Shown here in pieces: positions 56,334-64,000 of a stretch of 64,000 nt of DNA (position 1 is the stretch's first letter; each line of letters begins with the position of its first letter). A program made the translations under genes and the position numbers. Below the pieces are notes generated by a model that did no database searches, was not told where the DNA came from, and was given only the letters and a program-made list of their open reading frames with translations. This DNA comes from Acidobacteriota bacterium (GTDB lineage: Bacteria; Acidobacteriota; Terriglobia; Acidiferrales; UBA7541). The DNA is taken from positions 1-64,000 of the forward strand of contig QHYE01000033.1 of assembly GCA_003224055.1 (NCBI GenBank), given 5' to 3'.

Positions 56334-57758
56334 ATGAACTTTCGCCATTCGAAAATCGTTTGCACCATCGGACCAGCCAGCCGCTCGCCGCGGATGATCG
56401 ACCGTTTGCTGGACGCGGGAATGGATGTGGCGCGGCTTAATTTTTCGCACGGTACGCACGAAGAGCACGCGAAAAACATTTCAACACTGCGCGCGGCGTC
56501 GATTAAGCACCAAAAGCCGATAGCAATTCTGGCCGACCTGCAAGGACCGAAAATCCGCACCGGGCCGCTGGCCAGCGGCGGGCCGGTGCTGCTGCGCACG
56601 GGCCAACGCTTCGTCATCACCACGGCACGAGTGTTGGGCGATTCGACGCGCGTGAATACTACGTTTACGCCACTGCCCCGGGAAGTCCACCGCGGGGACC
56701 GCATCCTTCTTTCGGATGGATTGATTGAGCTGCGCGTTCAGCAGATACGGGATAAGCAGGTGATTTGCGAAGTGGTGAACGGCGGCGCGCTTGGCGAGCA
56801 CAAGGGCATCAACTTGCCGGGTGTGAAGCTGCGCGTGCCGGCGATGACGCCGAAAGACCGCGCGGACCTACTGTTCGCGCTCAAGCACGGCGCGAATTAC
56901 ATCGCCGTGAGTTTTGTGCGGCGCCCCGAAGACGTGCTGCTCGCGAGGCAGCTCATTCGGCGGGCAGGGAAAGACACGCCGGTGATCGCGAAATTGGAAA
57001 AGCCGGAGGCCATTGAAAAGCTGGACGAGATCCTGCATGTTGCGGATGGCGTCATGGTGGCGCGGGGCGATCTCGGCGTCGAGATGAGCCCGGAGCGCGT
57101 GCCGGTGGTGCAAAAGACGATTATCACGCGGGCGAGGGAGTTCCGGAAACCGGTGATCACCGCCACGCAGATGCTGGAATCGATGACGGAAAATCCGCGG
57201 CCGACGCGCGCGGAAGCTTCCGACGTGGCGAACGCCATTTTCGACGGATCGGACGCGGTGATGCTTTCCGCGGAAACCGCCAGTGGCAAATATCCCGTCG
57301 AGGCCGTGGACATGATGGCGCGGATCATCGAGGAAGCCGAAGCGAGCATCAGCGAATTTCCGCGGCCTGCGTCGCAGGAGCAATTGAAAGTGGCGGAGAC
57401 GGTGGCGGAACTGGTGTGTCACGCTTCGCGCGAGCTGCACATGAAATTGATCGCCGTGTTCACGCACAGCGGATTTACAGCGCGGCTGGTCTCTCGTTAC
57501 CGCCCGCTGGTGCCAATCGTGGCGTTTTCACCGGAGGCGGAGACGCGCAGGCGCATGGCGCTGATCTGGGGCGTGCTGCCGAGAAGTATACAGGACGTGC
57601 AAAAAGTGGATGGACTTGCGCCCGTCGCGGAGAAGCGTCTCCTGCAGGAGCGTCTGGTGCGCAAGGGCGATGTCATTGCCATCGTGGCGGGCACGCCGAT
57701 GGGAATCCGCGGGACGACCAACTTCATGAAGTTTCACGTCATTGGCGGGCCGGCGTGA
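56334..57758 (+). CDS. pyk: Pyruvate kinase
   Basis: A 474-residue pyruvate kinase, PEP + ADP to pyruvate + ATP. Blocks in order are FRHSKIVCTIGPASRS, DVARLNFSHGTHEEH, ADLQGPKIRTG, VIAKLEKPEAIEKLDEIL, MVARGDLGVEM, and VITATQMLESM with PTRAEASDVANAIFDGSDAVMLS. The C-terminal allosteric domain is complete. It completes the lower glycolysis set on the plus strand with eno and gpmI, although 4 to 11 kb apart. Confidence 0.96.
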   Translation: MNFRHSKIVCTIGPASRSPRMIDRLLDAGMDVARLNFSHGTHEEHAKNISTLRAASIKHQKPIAILADLQGPKIRTGPLASGGPVLLRTGQRFVITTARVLGDSTRVNTTFTPLPREVHRGDRILLSDGLIELRVQQIRDKQVICEVVNGGALGEHKGINLPGVKLRVPAMTPKDRADLLFALKHGANYIAVSFVRRPEDVLLARQLIRRAGKDTPVIAKLEKPEAIEKLDEILHVADGVMVARGDLGVEMSPERVPVVQKTIITRAREFRKPVITATQMLESMTENPRPTRAEASDVANAIFDGSDAVMLSAETASGKYPVEAVDMMARIIEEAEASISEFPRPASQEQLKVAETVAELVCHASRELHMKLIAVFTHSGFTARLVSRYRPLVPIVAFSPEAETRRRMALIWGVLPRSIQDVQKVDGLAPVAEKRLLQERLVRKGDVIAIVAGTPMGIRGTTNFMKFHVIGGPA

Positions 57759-57830
57759 GGCCGTTGTTGGTTCTTAGTTGTAAGTAATTTGTTCTTCCTT
57801 CGGACTTCTAAGCCACTCAATTCAACGCCT

Positions 57831-58616
57831 TCAGTTGACCCAATTGTCGGGCCGGGAAGGCGGGTCTTTTTTGTGCTTGTTGATATAAACCTCGAAGCGC
57901 TTGCGATTGCGCTTGTTTTGCCAGTCGGAAACCGAGTTGCGAACGTTGTAAAGGAAGGAACCCCGGCGAAGATAGACCCAGCCGACGAGCATACCGCCAA
58001 AATGGCAGATATGGCTGATGTTATTGCCACCAAGTCCAAAGGTTCCGAGAAATTCGAGGACGATCATCACGATGACGTAGGTACGCATGCTCATTTTGAT
58101 GGGAATCGGAAACATGATGACCTGGCGGTCCGGGAACATTATTGCGCATGCCAAAAGGATTCCAAAAATTGCGCCGGAGGCGCCGATCGTCGGTATGTCG
58201 GAGGGCGGACGTCCCCAAAAAACCGGCACGGTATTCACGATGACGTTGATGAGACCCGCGCCGACTCCGGTGAGGAAGAAATACTGGAGAAAACGAGTGC
58301 GTCCCCAGACCAGCTCCAATTCGCGCCCGAACATGTACAACATGAACATGTTCGTGAGGATGTGCCAGATGGTCGAGCCGTCGTGCAGAAAGAGATACGT
58401 AAACGGCTGCCAGAAGCGCAGGCCGTGCGTGACGGCGGAAGGCACCAGACCAAAGGCCAGAACAAACCAGTTGTAGGCCGATATATTCCAAAAGGTTCTC
58501 AGCAGGATTTCAAAGAAGAATATCCCAATGTTGGCGATTAGCAGCCACTGGACCGCGGGCGTAATGTAGAAATTAAAGCTGAAGCGATAGTTTCGAATGC
58601 CCGGCCGAGACGCCAT
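57831..58616 (-). CDS. Rhomboid-family intramembrane serine protease
   Basis: A 261-residue protein with about six membrane helices of the rhomboid fold. The catalytic dyad is Ser147 (GASGAIFG, 145-152) and His205 (ICHFGGMLVGW, 203-213), with HILTN (His85, Asn89) as the oxyanion block. A charged tail (RNKRNRKRFEVYINKHKKD shortened) lies inside. It cleaves membrane substrates within the bilayer; substrates are unknown. It shares the strand with the OPT gene but is separated from it by 54 bases. Confidence 0.9.
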   Translation of the reverse strand: MASRPGIRNYRFSFNFYITPAVQWLLIANIGIFFFEILLRTFWNISAYNWFVLAFGLVPSAVTHGLRFWQPFTYLFLHDGSTIWHILTNMFMLYMFGRELELVWGRTRFLQYFFLTGVGAGLINVIVNTVPVFWGRPPSDIPTIGASGAIFGILLACAIMFPDRQVIMFPIPIKMSMRTYVIVMIVLEFLGTFGLGGNNISHICHFGGMLVGWVYLRRGSFLYNVRNSVSDWQNKRNRKRFEVYINKHKKDPPSRPDNWVN

Positions 58617-58670
58617 GATTCTCCAAGTGTACGGCGGTATCCGAAGTCCGTCAAAGTCGAGTTGCCGGGC

Positions 58671-60869
58671 TCAGTCCAGCTTCTTGCGGGCGAAATAGAA
58701 GAGCGAAGCTCCGAGAAGCGCAAACATGAATATGCCGAAAAGATTGCTGGTAGCGAGCGGCCCCATGATCTTGGGGCCAAAGGCGAAGAGATCCGGGCGC
58801 CAGGGGAGTCGCAGAATGGAAGTAAGCCAATGCGGTGTGCGGGTAGAGACTTCCGGATCCTGCAATAAATTGATGATGATCCCCAGCAAGCCAAAGACGC
58901 CACCTGCGGCGATCAATCCACTTGAGTACAGCGCGCCGGGGCTGGCTTCGCTCTCATCCTTCTTCTTCGTGGTGGCTTCGACCAAAGCACGTACGAGGCC
59001 GCCGGCAAACATGGCACCGGTGGTGGCGATGGAGAGATACGAGCCGGTGGCGAAGGCCAGAGAACGAACGCCGAGGATTTCAACGGCGACGACCAAGGCA
59101 ACACCCATCAAGACAAGACGCCAGGGCAGCCGCTGATTCAGGATGCCGTTGATGACCGTGGCCATTAATCGCGCTTGCGGAGCGGGAGCTTTGTCGCTGC
59201 CGATGCCCTGCGCCCACTGAAACTCGATTCGTTGAGTGCCCGTGTCGTAGAGATATTCGCCGTCCGGCACTTCATGGGAACCCAGCGAGTTGATGAGGAC
59301 GTAGTTCTTGCCTTGATAGTTGAAAGTGTCGCGCTCGACTTTTACGCCGGATGGCAAAGCCTGGATGTTGACAGGAATTGGCGTGGGGATGTACTTCTCC
59401 AGTCCCTTGTTCATGAGATTCAGGGTTGCGCCGATCGCGACCGTAGAAATCGTCACGCCGACCAAAAGCCCCATCTGCTGCCAGAACGGCGTGGAACCTA
59501 CGAGGTAACCGGTCTTGAGGTCCTGCGAAGTGGCACCGGCAATGGCAGCGGCGATGCAAACGATGCCGCCGATCATGAGAGCGAGTACCGCGTACTTGGG
59601 AGCGGTCCATCCCGCGACGAAGAAGATCGCGCAGGTGGCCATGAGAGTGGCGATACTCATTCCGCTGATTGGATTGGAAGAGTTGCCGAGGAGTCCGCTG
59701 ATGCGGCCGGCGACGGTAACGAAGAGAAATCCGAAGATGACGACGAAAACGCCGGCGAAAAGATTTTGGTACCACTGGGTTTGCGCGCCCTCGATGGGGA
59801 AAAAAGTGAGGAGCACCCAGATCATGGCGACGATCAAGATGGAGCCGACGATGACCCAGCGCATGGGGACGTCGCGGTCGATGCGGCTGGAAGCCGTTGA
59901 TTGGCCGGCGCCCTCGGCGCGGACGTCTTTCAATCCAGCGCGCAGAGCGGAGATGATCGTGGGCATAGTGCGGAGCAGGGTGATGAGGCCTGCAGCGGCG
60001 ACTGCGCCAGCGCCCATCGGGCGAATGTAGCTGCGCCAGAGGTCATCCGGGGTCATTTGCGGTATGGGAATCGTGGACGGATAAATCGGCGTGTTGCCGG
60101 CGAGTTGCCCGTAAAACCTGATGGCGGGCATCATCACCAGCCACGAAATAATGCCGCCGGCGAACAGGATGCCGGAGACCCGCGGGCCGATGATATAGCC
60201 GACGCCGAGATATTCCGAAGTGATGGCCGCGCGGAAGGAAGCGCCGGGAAACCAGCTGGGTCGGGCTTCGGGCTGGGCCGTCCAGGCCTGCACCGTGTTC
60301 ATAAGAAAGGTGTAAACGCCACCGAGGCCCAGCCCCCAGAAGACGCGGCCTGCAAACGAGCCGCCGCGTTCCCCCGCGACGAGCACATCGGCGCAGGCCG
60401 TGCCTTCGGGAAACGCCAGATTCCCGTGTTCCTTGACGATGAGCTGGCGGCGGAGCGGCACCATGAACAAGACGCCCAGCCAGCCGCCCAGAAGCGCGAG
60501 CGGGAAAATCCGCCAGAAGGTGAACTCCGAGCCGAATCCCAGAGAGATCAAAGCGGGGATCGTGAACATGACGCCCGCGGCGAGCGACTCGCCGGCGGAG
60601 CCCGTCGTTTGCACGATGTTATTTTCAAGAATGGTGGAGCGGCCGAACGCGCGAAGGATGCTGATGGACAGAACGGAGATAGGGATGGATGCGGAAACGG
60701 TAAGCCCGGCGCGAAGGCCGACATACACGGTGACGGCGCCGAAGAGCAGCCCGAAGAGCGCTCCAAGAATCACCGCGCGTAGGGTGAATTCCTTGATGCT
60801 TTCCTCCGCCGATATGTACGGGCGGAATTCTCCTGGAGGGGCCGTGGAACTCCATGGACGTTCGCTCAC
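58671..60869 (-). CDS. OPT-family oligopeptide transporter
   Basis: A 732-residue membrane protein of the oligopeptide transporter (OPT) family, with about 14-16 hydrophobic helices. The start GTG 60869 follows GAGGAGG by 5 bases. EFTLRAVILGALFGLLFG and TVYVGLRAGLTVSASIP open the first helices; the middle carries NIVQTTGSAGESLAAG, a conserved OPT block. A loop of about 60 residues (530-590) interrupts the helices. It would take up di- to pentapeptides or metal-siderophore complexes. Peptide import fits the exported M20 and M28 peptidases here. Confidence 0.9.
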   Translation of the reverse strand: MSERPWSSTAPPGEFRPYISAEESIKEFTLRAVILGALFGLLFGAVTVYVGLRAGLTVSASIPISVLSISILRAFGRSTILENNIVQTTGSAGESLAAGVMFTIPALISLGFGSEFTFWRIFPLALLGGWLGVLFMVPLRRQLIVKEHGNLAFPEGTACADVLVAGERGGSFAGRVFWGLGLGGVYTFLMNTVQAWTAQPEARPSWFPGASFRAAITSEYLGVGYIIGPRVSGILFAGGIISWLVMMPAIRFYGQLAGNTPIYPSTIPIPQMTPDDLWRSYIRPMGAGAVAAAGLITLLRTMPTIISALRAGLKDVRAEGAGQSTASSRIDRDVPMRWVIVGSILIVAMIWVLLTFFPIEGAQTQWYQNLFAGVFVVIFGFLFVTVAGRISGLLGNSSNPISGMSIATLMATCAIFFVAGWTAPKYAVLALMIGGIVCIAAAIAGATSQDLKTGYLVGSTPFWQQMGLLVGVTISTVAIGATLNLMNKGLEKYIPTPIPVNIQALPSGVKVERDTFNYQGKNYVLINSLGSHEVPDGEYLYDTGTQRIEFQWAQGIGSDKAPAPQARLMATVINGILNQRLPWRLVLMGVALVVAVEILGVRSLAFATGSYLSIATTGAMFAGGLVRALVEATTKKKDESEASPGALYSSGLIAAGGVFGLLGIIINLLQDPEVSTRTPHWLTSILRLPWRPDLFAFGPKIMGPLATSNLFGIFMFALLGASLFYFARKKLD

Positions 60870-60987
60870 CGAAACCTCCTCGTGTTTCCTGGAAAGTTGA
60901 CTTAACCGTGTGCGGGGATTATGCCGCACGTGGGCAGAGTGGCAAAGCGATTCCTGCCTGAGGCGGCAACTTGCCCTTCCGGTTCTC

Positions 60988-61016
60988 TTGACACCAGTAA
61001 CGCATCCTTGTATTGT
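60988..61016 (+). promoter_or_regulatory. Sigma-70-type promoter for the DUF3857 gene
   Basis: TTGACA (60988-60993) and TATTGT (61011-61016) are separated by 17 bases, a near-consensus arrangement, with transcription expected around 61023. It would leave a 5' leader of about 140 bases before the GTG at 61162. It is the only clear promoter I found by eye in this window. Confidence 0.6.
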
Positions 61017-61161
61017 CCGACGCTATAAAGTACTCAGGTCGGCAACAAACCATGCTTGGGGACCCTTCGAGGTCGTTAAAGCGCCACACTGCAGGCAGCT
61101 GTTATCTCCCTGTGTGTCTTCAAGTTACGCGTTTCTTGAAAATTCAATCCGGAGGCACGCC

Positions 61162-63129
61162 GTGAATTGTCACCGAGTGTTCTTGCTTGTGGCGTTCCTG
61201 TTGGGGGTGGTCCTTTTGCAGCGTACACAGGAGGTGTCCGCCGGCGACGAATGGCAGCCGATCTCGCCGGAAGAGCTCAAGATGACCAACCTGCCGGAGG
61301 CCCCAGGAGCGCCGGCCGTGTATCTCTACCGCCAGGTCGACCGCGACGACGGGAGGAACGGTCATGAGTACAACTACGTGCGTATCAAGATTCTGACGGA
61401 AGAAGGGCGAAAGCAGGCGGACATCGAGATCCCCTTCGTCAAAGAGCGTGGGAGCATTCATGGGATCAAGGCGAGAACGATTCGACCCGACGGGACCATC
61501 GCGAACTTCGACGGAAAGGTCTATGACAAGACCATCGTGAAAGCCAAAGGGTTCAAGTATCTCGCAAAGACCTTCACACTGCCGGACGTACAGGTGGGGA
61601 GCATTGTCGAGTATCACTATATGAATAATCTTGGCGAGGGATATGTCTACGATTCAGAGTGGATCTTGAGCGAGGAGCTGTTCACGAAGCGCGCGAAGTT
61701 TACATTGAAGCCGAATTCCGATTTTGCGATGACTTGGAGCTGGCCGGTCGGATTGCCTGCCGGAACGAATCCCCCCGTGAAAGACGGGGCGGCGATCCGC
61801 CTGGATACTCAAAACGTGCCGGCTTTTCAAGTGGAGGACTTCATGCCCCCCGAGAAAGTTCTTAAGTACAGGGTGGAGTTCGTCTATAGCGAGGACAGTT
61901 CCGAAAAAGATCCGGCCAAATTCTGGAAGAACATGGACAAGAAATGGAACGGCCACTTTGAAGATTTTGTCGGGAAGCGTAAAGCGATGGAACAGGCGGC
62001 CGCAGGAATCGTTTCTCCGAGCGACTCGCCGGAAGTGAAGCTGCAGAAAATTTACGCGAGAGTGCAACAAATCCGGAATACGTCCTGGGAGACATCGAAA
62101 ACCGAACAAGAACAAAAGAGGGAAAAACAGAAAGACATCAACAACGTCGAGGATTTGTGGAAACAGGGATACGGGAATGGCCGGCAAATCAACTGGTTGT
62201 TTGTGGCCCTGGCGAGAGCGGCCGGGCTTGAAGCCTACGCCGTTTATATCTCCGCTCGTAGTGAATATTTTTTTAACCCCAAGCTGATGAACACGAACCA
62301 ATTGAATGGCGACGTTGTGCTCGTGAAGGTGAATGGAAAAGATGTTTACTGCGATCCGGCGACGAGATTTGCCCCTTTCGGACTGCTTTCCTGGCCGGAA
62401 ACTGGCGTACAAGGGCTGAAATTGGACAAAGACGGAGGTAGTTGGGTGACGACAACACTGCCGGCAAGCTCCGTTTCGCAGATAGAGCGAAAAGCGGATT
62501 TGAAGTTGACCGACACGGGTTCGCTGGAAGGTAGGCTCACCTTTACTTTTTCAGGATTGGAAGCCCTCTGGAGGAGGATCGAAGAACGGAACGAGGATGA
62601 AGCCAACCGCAAGAAGTTCCTGGAAGAACAGGTGAGGGAGTACATTCCGGTCGGGATCGATGTGGAGCTCACCAACAAGCCGGATTGGGCAAGTTCGGCG
62701 CCAACCCTCGTTGCCGAATACGACCTGAAAGTGCAGGGATGGGCCACGGGAGCGGGCAAACGAGTGCTTGTGCCGGTGGGTCTATTCAGCGCACCAGAGA
62801 AGCATCTCTTTGAGCACGCCAATCGCGTTCACCCAGTCTATTTTCAGTTTTTCTCCCAGAAAACGGACTATGTGACCATCGATCTCCCATTGGGATGGCA
62901 AGTGAGCAACCTTCCCGCTGAGCAGACCAATGATCAGAAGGTGGCGGTGTATCACCTGAAGGCCGAAAATAACAAGGGGACGCTGCACGTGACTCGGCAG
63001 TTGAATTCTGATTTGCTCATGGTGGATGCGAAATCGTATCCGGCATTGAGAAACTTCTATCAGGCTGTGAGGACCGGAGATGACCAGCAAATTGTGATAC
63101 AGCCAGGTACGTCAGCGGCGAGTAACTGA
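61162..63129 (+). CDS. DUF3857 exported protein with transglutaminase-like region
   Basis: A 655-residue exported protein with a signal peptide (VFLLVAFLLGVVLLQR). Residues about 60-240 are DUF3857 (VRIKILTEEGRKQADIEI, then VQVGSIVEYHYM), followed by a transglutaminase-like region (about 300-420; GYGNGRQINWLFVALARAAG and AYAVYISAR) where the usual catalytic Cys is not obvious, and a C-terminal beta domain. GTG 61162 follows GGAGG at 6 bases. The next gene begins 1 base after its stop. DUF3857 proteins are common in Acidobacteriota and Bacteroidota and have no established function. Confidence 0.85.
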   Translation: MNCHRVFLLVAFLLGVVLLQRTQEVSAGDEWQPISPEELKMTNLPEAPGAPAVYLYRQVDRDDGRNGHEYNYVRIKILTEEGRKQADIEIPFVKERGSIHGIKARTIRPDGTIANFDGKVYDKTIVKAKGFKYLAKTFTLPDVQVGSIVEYHYMNNLGEGYVYDSEWILSEELFTKRAKFTLKPNSDFAMTWSWPVGLPAGTNPPVKDGAAIRLDTQNVPAFQVEDFMPPEKVLKYRVEFVYSEDSSEKDPAKFWKNMDKKWNGHFEDFVGKRKAMEQAAAGIVSPSDSPEVKLQKIYARVQQIRNTSWETSKTEQEQKREKQKDINNVEDLWKQGYGNGRQINWLFVALARAAGLEAYAVYISARSEYFFNPKLMNTNQLNGDVVLVKVNGKDVYCDPATRFAPFGLLSWPETGVQGLKLDKDGGSWVTTTLPASSVSQIERKADLKLTDTGSLEGRLTFTFSGLEALWRRIEERNEDEANRKKFLEEQVREYIPVGIDVELTNKPDWASSAPTLVAEYDLKVQGWATGAGKRVLVPVGLFSAPEKHLFEHANRVHPVYFQFFSQKTDYVTIDLPLGWQVSNLPAEQTNDQKVAVYHLKAENNKGTLHVTRQLNSDLLMVDAKSYPALRNFYQAVRTGDDQQIVIQPGTSAASN

Positions 63130-63130
63130 A

Positions 63131-64000
63131 ATGCGGCGCATACCTTTCGTACTCGCCCCCATTATTCTCTGCTTTCTCGCAGCGGTGCGGCCGGCTGTCG
63201 CTGGTGACGCTCCAGCATGGATGCACGTGCTGGTATCCGTACCGCTGCCCGCGCACGACGAGAAGACAGACGTAGTGCAGCTTTATTCCGAACGGACGGT
63301 GATCGTTCAATCCGCGGACAAGATCAAAACCACAGTTCGCGAAGCCTACAAGATTCTGCGGCCCGGCGGCCGTGAATTCGGCACGCTGGTAGTTTCTTTC
63401 AATTCCCATAAGAAAATCACGGGCATGCGCGGATGGTGCATCCCGGCGCAGGGCAAAGACTACGAAGTGAAAGACAAGGAGGCAATCGAGATATCACTGC
63501 CAAAAATAGATGGAAGCGAGCTCGTGTCCGACGTGAAGGAGAAAATCCTCCGCATCCCCGCGGCCGATCCGGGCAATATCATCGGATACGAGTACGAAGA
63601 GGAGGATCAGCCGTTTGTCCTCCAAGACGTCTGGTCTTTCCAAGAGACAAATCCGGTGCGCGAGGCTCATTACTCATTGCAGCTCCCCTCCGGCTGGGAA
63701 TACAAAGCGACCTGGATAAACTTTCCCGAAGTTAAGCCGACCCAAGCGGGAAACCAGGCGCAATGGGTCGTCAGCGACATCAAGGCGATCAAACCGGAAA
63801 ACGAAATGCCACCGATGCGTGCCGTCGCCGGGCTTTTGGTGCTCTCTTTTGTGCCGCCGGGCGGGGGTGCAAACCGAGGCTTTCAGAACTGGAGGGAGAT
63901 GGGGCATTGGGAAGCTGGCTTGGAGCAGGGGCGCCGTGACGCTTCACCTGAAATCAAACAGAAAGTTGCCGCCCTTACGTCTCCGGCGGCCACTCAACTG
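63131..64000 (+). CDS. Second DUF3857 protein (partial, cut at window end)
   Basis: An open frame of 290 codons to the edge, starting with ATG 63131 directly after the stop of the preceding gene (1 base between). It has a signal peptide (FVLAPIILCFLAAVRPAVA) and DUF3857 blocks (VREAYKILRPGGREFG, then IIGYEYEEEDQPFV). The same family as its neighbour but clearly not a close copy, so a functional pair from an old duplication is likely. The transglutaminase-like half must lie beyond the window. Confidence 0.82.
   Translation, partial: MRRIPFVLAPIILCFLAAVRPAVAGDAPAWMHVLVSVPLPAHDEKTDVVQLYSERTVIVQSADKIKTTVREAYKILRPGGREFGTLVVSFNSHKKITGMRGWCIPAQGKDYEVKDKEAIEISLPKIDGSELVSDVKEKILRIPAADPGNIIGYEYEEEDQPFVLQDVWSFQETNPVREAHYSLQLPSGWEYKATWINFPEVKPTQAGNQAQWVVSDIKAIKPENEMPPMRAVAGLLVLSFVPPGGGANRGFQNWREMGHWEAGLEQGRRDASPEIKQKVAALTSPAATQL

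Overview
The window looks like a chromosomal stretch of a soil-type Acidobacteriota (class Terriglobia or a relative). The pointers are a VWFA-related protein of the acidobacterial type (53458-54561), a 1285-residue Oar-like TonB-dependent receptor with an N-terminal carboxypeptidase-regulatory domain (11866-15723), tandem DUF3857 proteins at the right edge, several exported peptidases, and families of short dispersed intergenic hairpins that I associate with these genomes. No plasmid, prophage or CRISPR locus was seen. The assignment is an inference from gene content; no 16S or marker phylogeny is possible here.

Layout. 1-10.6 kb holds a partial phosphoglycolate phosphatase, a DUF1015 protein, an NTF2-fold protein, a YdeI-like protein, a STAS protein, a zinc-ribbon protein, an exported Pro/Ala-rich protein, a CDF metal exporter, a metallo-beta-lactamase/PilZ fusion, a radical SAM protein and small conserved proteins. 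10.7-23.2 kb is a catabolic block: a truncated amidohydrolase, a MerR+XRE+cupin regulator, the divergent receptor, then class III aminotransferase, APC permease, aldehyde dehydrogenase, GabT and GabD. The genes fit uptake of an amine such as putrescine or GABA and its conversion to succinate. 23.2-26.2 kb has a DUF2911 protein and a tRNA-Ile(CAU) gene whose 3' end is repeated 1.2 kb downstream, bracketing an HNH endonuclease and a second small gene: the scar of an integrated element.

26.2-34 kb carries a beta-propeller/CehA-McbA metallohydrolase, a His/Met-rich membrane protein, a lone Tat-exported molybdopterin subunit, DinB and an O-methyltransferase. 33.9-40.8 kb is the most intriguing part: a GCS2 carboxylate-amine ligase, an ATP-grasp enzyme, a circularly permuted ATP-grasp enzyme and an M29-type aminopeptidase in one minus-strand operon, flanked by a PLP aminotransferase and an esterase. 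This looks like a pathway for an uncharacterised amide-linked small molecule or peptide.

40.9-64 kb is mostly housekeeping: rpsU, glgC, eno, gpmI and pyk (the lower glycolytic enzymes lie within 14 kb), with exported M28 and M20 peptidases, an OPT-family transporter, a rhomboid protease, a VWFA protein, FMN-binding and tRNA-binding proteins, and two DUF3857 proteins, the last cut by the window edge. Three long AT-rich intergenic stretches (about 2.09-2.24, 23.28-23.53 and 43.42-43.70 kb) share sequence blocks and look like one dispersed repeat family.
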